A DNA stretch of 64,000 bases from Hevea brasiliensis. Lineage: Eukaryota; Streptophyta; Magnoliopsida; Malpighiales; Euphorbiaceae. Each line of letters begins with the position of its first letter. Position 1 is the stretch's first letter. A model generated the notes under the pieces. It made no database searches, was not told the origin of the DNA, and worked only from the letters and a program-made list of their open reading frames with translations. The stretch is from positions 268,098 through 332,097 of the forward strand of contig NW_026614707.1 in the NCBI RefSeq assembly GCF_030052815.1, given 5' to 3'. Below are positions 10,885-21,719 of this stretch, piece by piece. Made by a program: the position numbers and the translations under genes.

Positions 10885-11318
10885 TGATGTGTACCTTCTA
10901 TTATTTTGTTACTTTATATCCCACATTCAAGAATTATATGAAAAATATGGAAAGCACCAAATCAAGATGTATGAATTTGAATCTTTGAACCAGCACAATC
11001 AGATTGTTGTGTAATTCAAAGAAAATATCAGAAATGGGATTCTTGACCTAATTCATATGGAGAATGAATAAACCAAGAATATTATGCACATTAAACCTTG
11101 CAAGATAGAATCTCAGCAAGTTAATGAGCTTCACAAGAACAAAGGCAACAGCCAATTTACTCACTTTAGAAACAATCTCTCATTAATATTCAAAGTGTGT
11201 CCTCCACTCTCTCATCACACTTGTATTTATAGCCTCTTGGCTTCAAAGCTAAAGACAAAAATATCCCTACTTTAGTAACAGCTGGTTATAACAGCAAAAG
11301 TAAATTTAATACAGCAGC
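10885..11318 (-). repeat. Truncated LTR of array unit 3, with a mutated end
   Basis: Same scrambled LTR as the others. Positions 10892-10945 carry a dense cluster of changes, mostly to A or T, in the last 60 bp of U5 (GTGTACCTTCTATTATTTTG instead of GTGAACCTTCAAGTAATTGG). The cluster continues into the primer site, while flanking sequence is nearly identical to sister units. Confidence 0.75.
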
Positions 11319-12360
11319 ATCAATGATGACGCTACAAGCTTTGTCTTGGATAAGACACCTTGTATGGAAAATTGTTTCTCTGTGCAATTCATCACCAACG
11401 CCCTCCTTTAATTGAGTATTTAATGCTCTCATAATCACTAGAGCACTTCCTTCAGCAGCATATTCCACCTCTGCGTCCTCCTCCACTAAAGATGTGGAAT
11501 CACTAACACTTTCCTCCTCCGTTTCTCTCTCACCATTTTCTCTCATGACCATGACTCTCTTGTTAGGGCATTGAGAAGCTATGTGTCCACTGCCCAAACA
11601 CCTAAAACACTTCACATCTCTATTTCGGTAGTAGTTGCACCCTCCTTTCCTTTACTTCCTACAAATTTCTTCTCCACCTTTTATTCCTTTTCCTCATTTC
11701 TCTTATATTTGCTAACAGCATTTTCCCTATCCTCCTTCTTCCAATTAGACTTCCAAGATTAAGAAGTACCTGCATTTCCTCCAAATTTTGACTTGCTTTT
11801 AAGTTGCCTTTCTACCTTCATAGCCATGTGGACCATATCCTCCAACTCAACATAGTGATGTAACTCAACAATATGAGCAATCTCCTTGTTTAGCCCATTC
11901 AAGAATCTAGCCATGGTGGCTTCTCTATCCTCCTCCACATTTGCTCTAATCATAGCAATTTCCATTTCTTTATGATAATCTTCAACACATTTAGAACCTT
12001 GAGTCAATCTTTGTAACCTCTGATGTAGCTCTCTATAGTAATGGCTAGGAACAAATCTCCTTCTCATCATAGACTTCATCTCACCCCAGGTTGCAATTGA
12101 TTGCTCATAATTTCTCCTTCTACTAATCAACACTTGATCCCACCATACCAAAGCATAATCAGTAAATTCTACTACTGCTAACTTTACTTTCTTCTCCTCT
12201 GAATAGTGATGACAATCAAACACAGCTTCTACCTTCCTTTCCCATTCTAGATACACATCCGGATCATTTTTCCCTTGGAAAGAAGGGATGCTCATTTTAA
12301 TACTTTTGACATTGTCATCTACCCTATTCCTCTCTCTTTCCTCTCTTCTTATCCTCCTAT
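11319..12360 (-). pseudogene. gag: Family A Gag, 3' part of unit 3, cut by the family B element
   Basis: Contains the Gag core and CCHC region. A one-base loss in the run before the knuckle (TATTTCGGTAGTAG at about 11621-11634) shifts the frame, and the array TAA at 11759-11761 is present. The remaining 5' part of the same gag lies at 19831-20156. The right edge carries a 16-base inverted piece of gag (GAATGGGAAAGGAAG at 12362-12376) before family B begins. Confidence 0.75.
12321..12360. repeat. 40-bp gag duplication flanking family B, left copy
   Basis: The 40 bases ACCCTATTCC...TCCTCCTAT occur here and again, without mismatch, at 19831-19870 on the other side of the family B element. A gypsy insertion normally duplicates 4-6 bp, so this is not a simple target-site duplication. 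It suggests rearrangement at the 5' boundary after or during insertion. Confidence 0.8.
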
Positions 12361-12373
12361 GGAATGGGAAAGG

Positions 12374-12800
12374 AAGTGGTCCCAAATGGTCCCCCCCCCT
12401 ATGGAAACGCCCCATCTGATTGAGGAGCCTTTTATTTTTGTCTTTTTAGCCATGTTGGCACACTTTTAGGGTTTTAGAGATGCTATATATAACCCAAGAT
12501 ATTCAGATTGTATGGGCAACCTTCATTTTTCTAGTTTAAGTGTGAGTATTAGGGAGAGAACTCCATTGCTGGAGCTTGAGTTTCTTCTATGTTTCTTCCA
12601 TGTTTCTTGAAAGAACTTGGATTCTAGTAGCATGAACCCCTTGCTAGTCTTATTTTGATGATCAATATGCTTTAGCTTGTTACTATTTGTGTATTGACAC
12701 TTGGGTTTTCAATCTGAAATTCTGCCTTGTTTGGATGATTAAAGATCTTGGTTCCAATATTTAGATGTTGTGTTTCTTGGCATCCTAGGAGTGCTCATCA
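12374..12800 (+). repeat. Family B 5' LTR, truncated
   Basis: Matches 19404-19830 of the 3' LTR over 427 bp with two mismatches. It ends GTGCTCATCA at 12800. TATATATAA at 12484-12492 is a good TATA box. Because U3 upstream of 12374 is gone, enhancer sequences are missing and expression may be weakened. Confidence 0.85.
12484..12492 (+). promoter_or_regulatory. TATA box of the family B 5' LTR
   Basis: TATATATAA in the context GATGCTATATATAACCC; the same sequence is at 19514-19522 in the 3' LTR. It sits about 310 bp before the LTR end, leaving room for R and U5. Confidence 0.55.
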
Positions 12801-12803
12801 TTT

Positions 12804-12816
12804 TGGTATCAGAGCC
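12804..12816 (+). promoter_or_regulatory. Family B primer-binding site
   Basis: TGGTATCAGAGCC, three bases after the LTR end CATCA at 12800. It matches the initiator-Met tRNA 3' end used by many plant LTR elements, and is the same primer type as family A. Confidence 0.85.
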
Positions 12817-14221
12817 TTGGCATCTAACAAGGTATTTATCCATTAAAACTTCTTTTTCTTTTCTGTTTGGTTAACTATAATAGTCAGCCATTGTAGGACC
12901 TTTATCTATTAGTTTCATCATCTAGTACCTTGTTCTTTGTAGCCAAATCAAATCTGCATTTTAGGGTACTGATTTTTCTTCTTTTTTTTTTTTTGTTTGA
13001 ACTCTTGCTGGCTGAAACTTGGTAGTCTTAATTTTAGTGTAGGATTTTGCTTAATCTTAGATTAAATCTCTTGTTCATCTTGTTTTCTTTGAGTTTGTCT
13101 GTAGGATTAGAGTTAATCAAGCTGAAACCTATCTTTGACACTAGCTATTTGCCTCTTGAGTTATATGATATCAAGTCTGAGTATGTTAAATTGGGTAATT
13201 AATGCTTGGGATGTGCCTGTGTGCTAGTGGGTAGAGCTTGATTTGGATTGCCAAAATACTTGAGTGGTATCAGTATTTGATTCTGCAATTTTTATCCTTT
13301 GCATCAGTATAAAAAAAAAAAAGAAAAGGAGATTGGATTGTAAGCTGAGTTGTGTTGTGCTGAAAAAAAAAATTGACAAGCTGACATAAGTGATGAAATT
13401 GTGAATTGTGGAGTTAAACATTGAATTTGAGCCTGATAATCTACCAACAACTTTGGGTATTACTAGACACATCACATGCCATATTTGATGTGAAAATTCC
13501 ACTGTTTGCCTATCGAACCAAAATTTGCGGCAAACCTGATCAAATTGAGTTAACACACCAAACCAACCCAGAAAGCTCCGAAATTTTGCAGGCTGATTAT
13601 ACTCCATCTCAGTAGCTTTTGTGTCAATTTTCAGGGTTTTGTGACATTGTTTGCCTACCGAACCAAAATTTTGCAGCAGACCTAGTCAAATTTCGTTCAC
13701 CTAGTAAACTCATCCAGAAACTCCTGAAATTTTACCAGTAGTTAGTCAGTATTGGGATGCCTATGTCTACCAAATTTCAGATCAAAATATATTCGTTTGT
13801 GTGGTGAACCAAAATTGTTGCATATTTTTTGTTAATTGTGTGAACTGCTGGTATTTGTGCAAAGTTGGCTATGAAATTGGAAGTTTGAGCTTGATATCAT
13901 TCTGTTGGGTTTTCTCTCATACAGTTTTCAAAAATCATACCATTTCGTTCACATTTGCTTCTACTTTGGCGTCTTCCATTTCTTTGGCTCTAGTGTCACA
14001 CTCTCTGGTTATTGCAATTTCGTTTCTTCCAGTTTCATTTGTTGATTATTTTGAATTTTAGTTCCCAAAGGAACAAGGGAAGCAAACTCTTGAGTGGTAA
14101 AAGGCAAGAGTGTGTGAGTGCCAAAAGAGGGTAAGAGCCTGAAATTTGTGCGAAAACACTTGAGCTAAACACTTGAGAGGGTGAGCCATTTCTACTAACT
14201 TCGTTTTCTTGCAGCCAAATC
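12817..14221 (+). other. Family B leader, possible 1,383-nt intron and three subrepeats
   Basis: Downstream of the primer site, CTAACAAG|GTATTT (GT at 12832-12833) resembles a donor. TTCGTTTTCTTGCAG (AG at 14213-14214), seven bases before the gag ATG, is a strong acceptor with a pyrimidine tract. Family A has equivalent sites in equivalent places. About 13500-13830 holds three diverged subrepeats around GAACCAAAATTTTGCAGCAG with roughly 148-bp spacing. Several T and A homopolymers (12980, 13312, 13364) break other frames. Confidence 0.65.
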
Positions 14222-16993
14222 ATGTCTCAATTACAAGAGACAAGTGGTAGTAGTGGAGGTAATGAAGAAAAAAGGGAGTTTCCTGATGATCGAATTTTTA
14301 AAGAATCTGTAGCACAAAGCTTTGAAAGGATGAATGTGCAAATGAATGACTTTAGAGATGAATTGGATGTATTGAGGGGAATGAGAAATGAGATGACCAG
14401 GTTTATGGAAGAGATGAGAAGGGACAGAGAAGATAGAAATAGGAGGAATGATGGGGGAGCAAATGTGGGAAATCATAATAGAAATGAAGGTAGATTTCGG
14501 GCAGAACATAGGAATGAAGGGTATGAAGAAGCTGAATGGAATGATGATGAGTATGATGAAGCTTATGACTATGGGAACTACCATTATGGTGGAAGAGGGC
14601 ATAGACCACCTAGGGGTAGAGGGCCTAGTGTAAGAAGGGGTGGCAGAAATTTTAGGCTCGGTGATCATTGGGATAGAGATGGAAATGAGGAGAGAGTTGA
14701 TGGGAATTTAGCTAGTATAAAGATGCAATTTCCACCTTTTCATGGGAAGGATAATCCAGAAGTTTATTTGGAGTGGGAGAGACAGGTGGAGTTGATTTTT
14801 GAGTGCCACCATTATTCTGAAGAAAAGAAAGTGAAGTTAGCAGCTGTAGAATTCAAAGAGTATGCAATTGTATGGTGGGATCAGTTGTTGAGTAGGAGGA
14901 GGAGAAATGGGCAACGAACCGTGGAGACATGGGACGAAATGAAGGGAATCTTGCGAAACAGGTTTGTGCCACCTTACTACCACAGAGAGCTGCTTCAAAG
15001 GTTACAAAAACTCAATCAAGGTACTAAAAGTGTCGAAGAATACTACAAGGCCATGGAGATAGCGTTGATTAGAGCTGATGTTGAGGAGGATCGGGAAGCT
15101 ACAATGGTTCGCTTTTTGAATGGGTTAAATCCTGCAATTGCTAATATTGTGGAGCTGCAACCTTGTGTGGAGGTGGAGGATATGCTACAAATGGCACTTA
15201 AAGTGGAGAAGCAACTAAAAAGGAAGAATGTGGCTAGATATGCACCAGCCAACCATTCAGCTCCTAGGAGTAATTGGAAGTCGAATTGGTCTGCTCCTTC
15301 AAGGGTGGAGAAAGAAGTTCCCAAATTCAAGAAAGAAGAATGGAAAGGAAAGGAGAAAGTAGAGGAGAAGAACAAGGGAGTTCCTACTAGGACTAGAGAA
15401 TTGAAGTGTTTTAAGTGTTTGGGAAATGGACATTATGCCTCACAATGTCCAAATAAAAGAGTGATGGTTGTTAGGGAAAATGGAGAGTTAGAAAGTGAAG
15501 AGGAAAGGGAGGAAGAATCTGATAATGTTGATGAGCATGAGGATGATTGCTACGATGAGGGAGATCAGCCACCTATGGATGGCAATATCCTTGTCACCAT
15601 GCGCACACTAAGTGCACAAGTGAGTATGGAGTGTGGTGATGAAATGCAAAGGGAGAACATCTTCCATACTAGGTGCTTGGTGAATGACAAGTTGTGTAGT
15701 GTGATTGTAGATGGTGGGAGCTGTTGCAATGTGGCTAGTTCACTCTTGGTAGACAAGTTGGGTTTGCCTACTACTACACATCCAAAACCATATGGCTTGC
15801 AATGGTTGAATGATTGTGGGAAGTTGAGGGTTACAAAACAGGTGGTTGTGCCATTCACCATTGGCAAGTATAATGATGAGGTACTTTGTGATGTTGTGCC
15901 TATGGTTGCTACGCATCTTTTGTTGGGCCGTCCATGGCAGTATGATAGAAGTGTTGTGCATGATGGTAGGAAGAACAGGTACACGGTCACTAAGGAAGGT
16001 CGAACATACTCATTGCTTCCTATGACACCAGGTCAAGTGCATGAAGATCAAATGAGGATTCTTAGATCCATTGAAGAAAAGAAAGAAACTTGGAGAGAAA
16101 AACTTAGAGAGGCCGAGCTGGATGAGAGTGAAAAGAAAGAGAAGAGAGAAGAAAAAGAGAGAAAAAGAGAAACAAAAGAAAAGAAAATGAGAACAAATGA
16201 GAAAAAGGAAAGCTCGGGGCAAAAGGAGAGTGGAGAGAAAAGAATGAGTTTGTATGTGAAGGAAAGAGAAGTTAGAGAGGCTTTACATTCAGGAAGACCT
16301 CTTTGTGTACTTATGTACAAGGAGGTTAATTTATGTGTTACTGACCTTGATTCACATTTGCCTAGTGATGCTTTGTCTCTTATACAGAAATATGAAGATG
16401 TCTTCCCGAATGAGTTGCCACCAGGATTGCCACCTATCAGAGGGATTGAGCACCAGATCGACTTGGTACCTGGAGCACAAATACCGAATAGACCAGCATA
16501 TAGAACAAATCCTAAAGAAACAAAGGAGTTACAAAGGCAAGTGGAGGAGCTTATGGAGAAGGGCTATGTTAGGGAGAGCATGAGCCCATGTGCTGTACCT
16601 GTGTTGCTAGTGCCTAAGAAGGATGGGAGTTATCGCATGTGTGTGGATTGCAGAGCCATCAATAAAATCACTGTAAAGTATAGACACCCAATCCCTCGCC
16701 TTGATGATATGCTTGATGAGTTGCATGGTGCAAGTGTGTTTTCTAAGATAGATTTGAAAAGTGGTTACCACCAAATAAGAATGAAAATTGGTGATGAGTG
16801 GAAAACTGCTTTCAAAACTAAATATGGGTTGTATGAATGGATGGTGATGCCATTTGGGCTCACAAATGCTCCTAGCACTTTTATGCGTTTGATGAATCAT
16901 GTGTTGAGGAATTTCATTGGAAAGTTTGTTGTTGTGTATTTTGATGACATTTTGATTTACAGCAGTAACATAGACGAGCATTTGCATCACTAG
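14222..16993 (+). CDS. gag-pol: Family B Gag-protease-RT, ending at an in-frame stop
   Basis: ATG at 14222, just after the acceptor-like site; 923 codons. Charged N-terminus (residues 1-170, rich in Arg, Glu, Asn and Gly), Gag core about 180-335 (VYLEWERQVELIFECHH, VWWDQLLS), CCHC knuckle CFKCLGNGHYASQC at 396-409, aspartic protease near 497 (VIVDGGSCCNVAS, with DGGS where DSG/DTG is usual; I recall this as common in related plant elements), charged Lys/Glu linker about 610-690, RT from about 760 ([20 protein letters not shown] at 906-914). The frame stops at TAG 16991-16993, where the paralogous family A frame has Leu (HHL), so a single T-to-A change (TTG to TAG) separates it from the rest of pol. 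No other lesion was seen. Confidence 0.9.
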   Translation: MSQLQETSGSSGGNEEKREFPDDRIFKESVAQSFERMNVQMNDFRDELDVLRGMRNEMTRFMEEMRRDREDRNRRNDGGANVGNHNRNEGRFRAEHRNEGYEEAEWNDDEYDEAYDYGNYHYGGRGHRPPRGRGPSVRRGGRNFRLGDHWDRDGNEERVDGNLASIKMQFPPFHGKDNPEVYLEWERQVELIFECHHYSEEKKVKLAAVEFKEYAIVWWDQLLSRRRRNGQRTVETWDEMKGILRNRFVPPYYHRELLQRLQKLNQGTKSVEEYYKAMEIALIRADVEEDREATMVRFLNGLNPAIANIVELQPCVEVEDMLQMALKVEKQLKRKNVARYAPANHSAPRSNWKSNWSAPSRVEKEVPKFKKEEWKGKEKVEEKNKGVPTRTRELKCFKCLGNGHYASQCPNKRVMVVRENGELESEEEREEESDNVDEHEDDCYDEGDQPPMDGNILVTMRTLSAQVSMECGDEMQRENIFHTRCLVNDKLCSVIVDGGSCCNVASSLLVDKLGLPTTTHPKPYGLQWLNDCGKLRVTKQVVVPFTIGKYNDEVLCDVVPMVATHLLLGRPWQYDRSVVHDGRKNRYTVTKEGRTYSLLPMTPGQVHEDQMRILRSIEEKKETWREKLREAELDESEKKEKREEKERKRETKEKKMRTNEKKESSGQKESGEKRMSLYVKEREVREALHSGRPLCVLMYKEVNLCVTDLDSHLPSDALSLIQKYEDVFPNELPPGLPPIRGIEHQIDLVPGAQIPNRPAYRTNPKETKELQRQVEELMEKGYVRESMSPCAVPVLLVPKKDGSYRMCVDCRAINKITVKYRHPIPRLDDMLDELHGASVFSKIDLKSGYHQIRMKIGDEWKTAFKTKYGLYEWMVMPFGLTNAPSTFMRLMNHVLRNFIGKFVVVYFDDILIYSSNIDEHLHH

Positions 16994-19213
16994 AGACTTG
17001 TTTTTGATGTGTTGAGAAATGAGAATTTGTATGCGAATGCGAAAAAGTGTTCATTTTGCTTGGATAAGGTTGTTTTTCTTGGTTTTGTTGTAAGTAGTAA
17101 AGGTGTACAGGTTGATGAAGAGAAAATCAAAGCCATTAGAGATTGGCCAAATCCTAAGAATGTGTCTGAGGTTAGGAGTTTCCATGGATTGGCTAGTTTC
17201 TATAGGCGATTTGTGCCTAATTTTAGTACAATTGCTGCTCCTTTGAATGAATTGGTGAAAAAGAATGTTGCATTTGAGTGGAAAAAGAAACATGAACATG
17301 CATTTTCTGAACTTAAAGATAGATTGTGTTCTGCACCCTTGTTGAGCTTGCCAGATTTTGATAAAACTTTTGAGATTGAATGTGACGCAAGTGGTGTAGG
17401 AATTGGTGCTGTTCTCATGCAAGAGAAACGACCAATAGCATATTTTAGTGAGAAATTGCATGGAGCTGCCTTGAATTACTCTACTTATGATAAGGAGATG
17501 TATGCATTAGTTAGGGCCTTGGAAACTTGGCAACATTATTTGTGGCCTAAAGAGTTTGTCATACATTCAGATCATGAATCATTGAAGCATATTAAGAGTC
17601 AAAATAAGTTGAGTAGAAGGCATGCTAAGTGGATTGAATTTTTGGAGTCATTTCCATATGTGATTAAATACAAGCAAGGAAAAGAGAATGTTGTAGCTGA
17701 TGCACTTTCTAGGAGACATGCACTTTTGTCTACACTTGATGCTAAATTGCTTGGTTTTGAGTTCATGAAAGAATTGTATGTTGATGATGCAGATTTTTGT
17801 AATGTATATGCTGCTTGTGAGAAAAGTGCATTTCAGAAATTTTATAGGCATGATGGATACTTGTTTAAGGAGAATAAATTGTGTGTGCCTAAATGCTCTA
17901 TGCGAGACTTGCTTGTTTTGGAGTCACATAGTGGTGGTTTGATGGGACATTTTGGTGTTGCTAAGACTTTAAACATATTGCAAGAACACTTCTTTTGGCC
18001 ACATATGAGGAAAGATGTTGATCGAATGTGTTCTAGGTGTGTTGAATGTAAGAAAGCAAAGTCTAGAGTAATGCCAAATGGTCTTTACACACCCTTGCCT
18101 GTTCCTAAGGAACCTTGGACTGATATTTCAATGGATTTTTTTTTGGGTTTGCCTAGGTCTAGGAGAGGTCATGATTCTATATTTGTGGTTGTTGATAGAT
18201 TTTCTAAGATGGCACACTTCATACCGTGTCACAAAACAGATGATGCCACATACATAGCCAATTTGTTCTTTAAGGAGATAGTCAGGTTACATGGTATACC
18301 TAGGACTATAGTAAGTGATAGAGATGTTAAGTTCCTAAGTCACTTTTGGAGGGTGTTGTGGGGTAAGTTAGGTACTAAACTGTTGTTCTCAACTACTTGT
18401 CATCCCCAGACTGATGGACAAACAGAAGTAGTGAATAGAAGCTTAACTACTTTATTGCGTGTGATGGTTAAACAAAATTTGAAATCTTGGGAAGATTGCA
18501 TTCCTTTTGTTGAGTTTGCTTATAACAGAGTAGTGCATTCTTCTACCGGATTTTCACCATTTCAGATTGTGTATGGTTTTAATCCATTGACACCATTAGA
18601 CTTGTTGCCTTTACCTGTTGATCATATTAATAGTCTTGATGGTAAAAAGAAAGCAGATTTGGTTAGGAAATTGCATGAGCAAGCTAGGTTACAAATTGAA
18701 AAGAAAAATGCACAATATGCTACTCATGCTAATAAAGGCCGAAAGCCTCTTGTGTTTGAACCAGGTGACTTTGTTTGGGTGCATTTAAGGAAAGAGCGGT
18801 TTCCAAACCTAAGAAAGTCGAAATTACAGCCAAGGTGTGATGGTCCATTCAAAGTGCTAGAAAGGATCAACAACAATGCATACAAGATTGATTTACCTGG
18901 TGAGTATGGTGTTAGCAATTCTTTTAACATTACTGATCTTTCCCCTTGCATTGATGCAGGACCAAATTCGAGGACGAATTCTTTCAAAGGAGGAGGGGAT
19001 GATGAAGAAGCACCAGTGCCTATGCCATTATTTAGAGGACCCATCACCAGAGCCAGAGCTAGAGAGCTGCAAGCATTGGTGTTGGAGCATTGTGAGCACA
19101 AGGGGGATCAAAATTGCCATGTTGGACTTTCTTGCATATTGTTGGAATCTAGGTGGATCATTCTCACACAAGTTGGCATGGGAGACTTGACAAGTGGCGC
19201 CACATCAGCGTGA
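16994..19213 (+). pseudogene. pol: Family B RT end, RNase H and integrase, downstream of the stop
   Basis: Same frame as 14222-16993, open from the TAG to TGA at 19211-19213. Residues counted from the GTG codon at 17009: RT thumb region ([14 protein letters not shown]); RNase H near 125 ([15 protein letters not shown]); integrase HHCC zinc region about 306-350; catalytic D376 (SMDFFLGLP), D437 (VSDRDVKF) and E473 (DGQTEVVNR), with 35 residues between the last two as expected for DD35E; C-terminal GPF-type module (CDGPFKVL). It ends [11 protein letters not shown] and a tail [11 protein letters not shown] encoded inside the 3' LTR. No canonical chromodomain seen. Translation would need read-through of the TAG. 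Confidence 0.9.
18986..18999 (+). promoter_or_regulatory. Family B polypurine tract
   Basis: AAAGGAGGAGGGGA immediately precedes the LTR start TGATGAAG. It would prime plus-strand DNA synthesis. It lies inside the pol reading frame (Lys-Gly-Gly-Gly-Asp), as in family A. Confidence 0.85.
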
Positions 19214-19830
19214 CTTCGCCACATCAGCATGACTTGGCACAAGACCATTTGGCCAAGTGGATTGGAGGAGCTTCTTATGCTTATTTGGATTTGCCATGTG
19301 CTGATCCCTGTTGTTGGTCCCCACTACATTAAAAAAGGCTGCTACCACCTAAAGTGTTGCTGCCAACTTATGGTCCCCACTACATAAAGGGCTGCCATAA
19401 AGCAAGTGGTCCCAAATGGTCCCCCCCCCTATGGAAACGCCCCATCTGATTGAGGAGCCTTTTATTTTTGTCTTTTTAGCCATGTTGGCACACTTTTAGG
19501 GTTTTAGAGATGCTATATATAACCCAAGATATTCAGATTGTATGGGCAACCTTCATTTTTCTAGTTTAAGTGTGAGTATTAGGGAGAGAACTCCATTGCT
19601 GGAGCTTGAGTTTCTTCTATGTTTCTTCCATGTTTCTTGAAAGAACTTGGATTCTAGCAGCATGAACCCCTTGCTAGTCTTATTTAGATGATCAATATGC
19701 TTTAGCTTGTTACTATTTGTGTATTGACACTTGGGTTTTCAATCTGAAATTCTGCCTTGTTTGGATGATTAAAGATCTTGGTTCCAATATTTAGATGTTG
19801 TGTTTCTTGGCATCCTAGGAGTGCTCATCA
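19000..19830 (+). repeat. Family B 3' LTR, complete
   Basis: 831 bp from TGATG to CATCA, a 5-bp terminal inverted repeat shared with family A. The first 214 bp encode the pol C-terminus. A GC-richer stretch at 19195-19260 has a short direct repeat (GCGCCACATCAGCGTGACTT then CGCCACATCAGCATGACTT). TATATATAA at 19514-19522. The element edge at 19830 joins gag at ACCCTATTCC. Confidence 0.9.
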
Positions 19831-20156
19831 ACCCTATTCCTCTCTCTTTCCTCTCTTCTTATCCTCCTATCCCTATTCCTCCTATTTTCAGCTCTTCTCT
19901 CATACCTACCCCTCCTAGGTCTTTCAACCTCAAAATCATAGTTATCAACCTCATCTTCATCAGATTCAACTACGGGAGGTACAAGATCCCTCCTATTTGG
20001 CCTTCTCTCATTTTGCCTATCTCTTTGCTCCAATCTTTCCAACCTATCTATGATTCCATTGCACACAACATTCATTCTTTCAAATTGTTGTCTGACAGCC
20101 TGCATGTAGAATGGATTTTCACTTTCCCCCTCACTACCATCACCCCTTCTAGACAT
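19831..20156 (-). pseudogene. gag: Family A Gag 5' part of unit 3, right of the family B insertion
   Basis: ATG at 20156 ([16 protein letters not shown]) and about 108 open Gag codons to the element edge. It overlaps the left half by the 40-bp duplication. One substitution (AENRRNRD for AEDRRNRD) distinguishes it from its sisters. Confidence 0.8.
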
Positions 20157-21719
20157 GTTTTTCAGATCTGCAAGAAAATGGTTAGTGTAAAGAAAACACC
20201 TCACTCACTCCCTTACGTGTTTACACTCAACAGGGGACACTCCACTCGTGTTTAACTCAACAAGGCTTTTCCCCTCTTATGAACTCACCACTCTGTGCCT
20301 TTTACCTCTCTTGGCTATGTCCACAAGTTCTTATCAAACTCAAGTAACTCAAACCAGGACTGTACTCACAAAAATTTAACATACAATAAAATTCTTGAAT
20401 GAGATGGATCAAAACGAGTAATCAAGAAAGCAATAATGTGACACAAGAAGTCAAGAAAAGAAAAGCTCAAGCATGGAAATGTAATGCAATAAGCAATCAA
20501 GAAAGAAGACACCAAAATAAAAGAGTAATAAGCTGGAAAAGTGACAACCTAAAGAAGTGATATCAAGCTTAAATATCCAAGTTTGCCACCAACTTATCGC
20601 AATTACCAGCAGTTCACACAATACACCAAGAATTGCATAAATTTAGGATCACCAAGCAAACGAGTGCATTTTGATCTGAAATTGAGTAGGCAAATGCCAA
20701 CCCAATACTGACTAATTGCAGCTAGAATTTTAGGCTTTTCTTGAAAGACTTACTATGTAAATCAAATGTAATCGTGTCTGCCGCGAAATTTTGGTTCCCC
20801 GCACAAACGATTAAATTTTCAGCTGAAATTTAATTTGAGAATAGCTCAAATGTGGCACAAACAACCTGTAAATTTTCAGGTTCTGGGCTGATTTACTATG
20901 TGAACTTAATTTGATCGTGTCCGCCGCAAAATTTTGGTTCCCCGCACAAACGGATGAATTTTAAGCTGAAATTTAATTTGGGAACTACTGATATGGGGTA
21001 TAAACACCCGGTAAATTTTCAGAAATTTCTGGGTATATTTGCTATGTGAACTTATTTTGATCGATTCTGCCGCAAAAATTTTGGTTCCCCGCACAAACGG
21101 TTGAATTTTAAGCTGAAATTTAATTTGGGAACTACCGAGGTGGGGTATAAACACCCTGTAAATTTTCAGGCATTTCTGGATCTATTTGCTATGTGAACTT
21201 AATTTGATCGCATCTGCCGCAAAATTTTGGTTCAGTGGGCAAACAGTATCGAACAACCCCCAAAATTTATACCCAACGTCTTAAACACACCCAAATAATG
21301 CTGGTAAATTTTCAGGCCTAATAGGTAAGTCGAACTCAATGACCCAAATAATCTCTCATGCTTGATATCAAAATGAAGGAAGCAAGATGGATAGCTAGAA
21401 TAATGGCTTTGGCTTGATTAACCTAAAACCTTAAGACAAACTCAACAAAACAAATTTTTAAACAAACAAGTCATACTAAACCCCAAGAGCCAATTTCGGT
21501 CAAGCATACAATGAACAAAAATGTGAATAACAGAAACACAATAAGAATCAAAATAAGGTTTAGCAAGAAAGAACCAGATGCAAGATGAAGAAGAAGAAAC
21601 AAATATGGAACGAGAGCCAAATAGCAAATATGAAAAAGGTAACAAAAAAAAAAAAAAGAATAAGAAGCAAATAGAGAATCTACCTTGTTTGGACGTCCCT
21701 TTGCTCTGATACCAAAAAC
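20157..21719 (-). other. Family A leader upstream of split unit 3 gag
   Basis: Primer site complement 21703-21714, donor-like GGTAGATTC near 21681, four subrepeats at about 20775-21260, acceptor CTTGCAG complement at about 20168-20174. Differs from the unit 1 leader by scattered single-base changes such as CTTGAATGAG near 20395. No open frame seen. Confidence 0.75.

Larger units (their letters stand above)
12361..19830 (+). mobile_element. Family B Ty3/gypsy element, nearly complete, inserted in array gag
   Basis: Layout: truncated 5' LTR (to 12800), primer site, leader with possible intron, single gag-pol frame (14222-19213) with one stop, polypurine tract, full 3' LTR (19000-19830). It lies opposite to the array. 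The two LTRs differ at two of 427 aligned positions (TAG/CAG near 12629, TTT/TTA near 12657), so insertion was recent relative to most of the surroundings. About 404 bp at the start of the 5' LTR are missing, replaced by the micro-inverted gag piece. Confidence 0.85.

Noticed and set aside
16048..16320. Ser/Phe-rich minus-strand frame inside family B
   Set aside because: Shadow of the Lys/Glu-rich linker of Gag-Pol on the other strand.
18700..19213. Chromodomain at the integrase C-terminus
   Set aside because: The sequence after the GPF-type module is short, acidic, and ends [11 protein letters not shown]; the aromatic residues and fold pattern of a chromodomain are not visible.
12361..19830. 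Normal 5-bp target-site duplication for family B
   Set aside because: ACCCT follows the 3' end, but the original 5' end is missing, so the pair cannot be shown.
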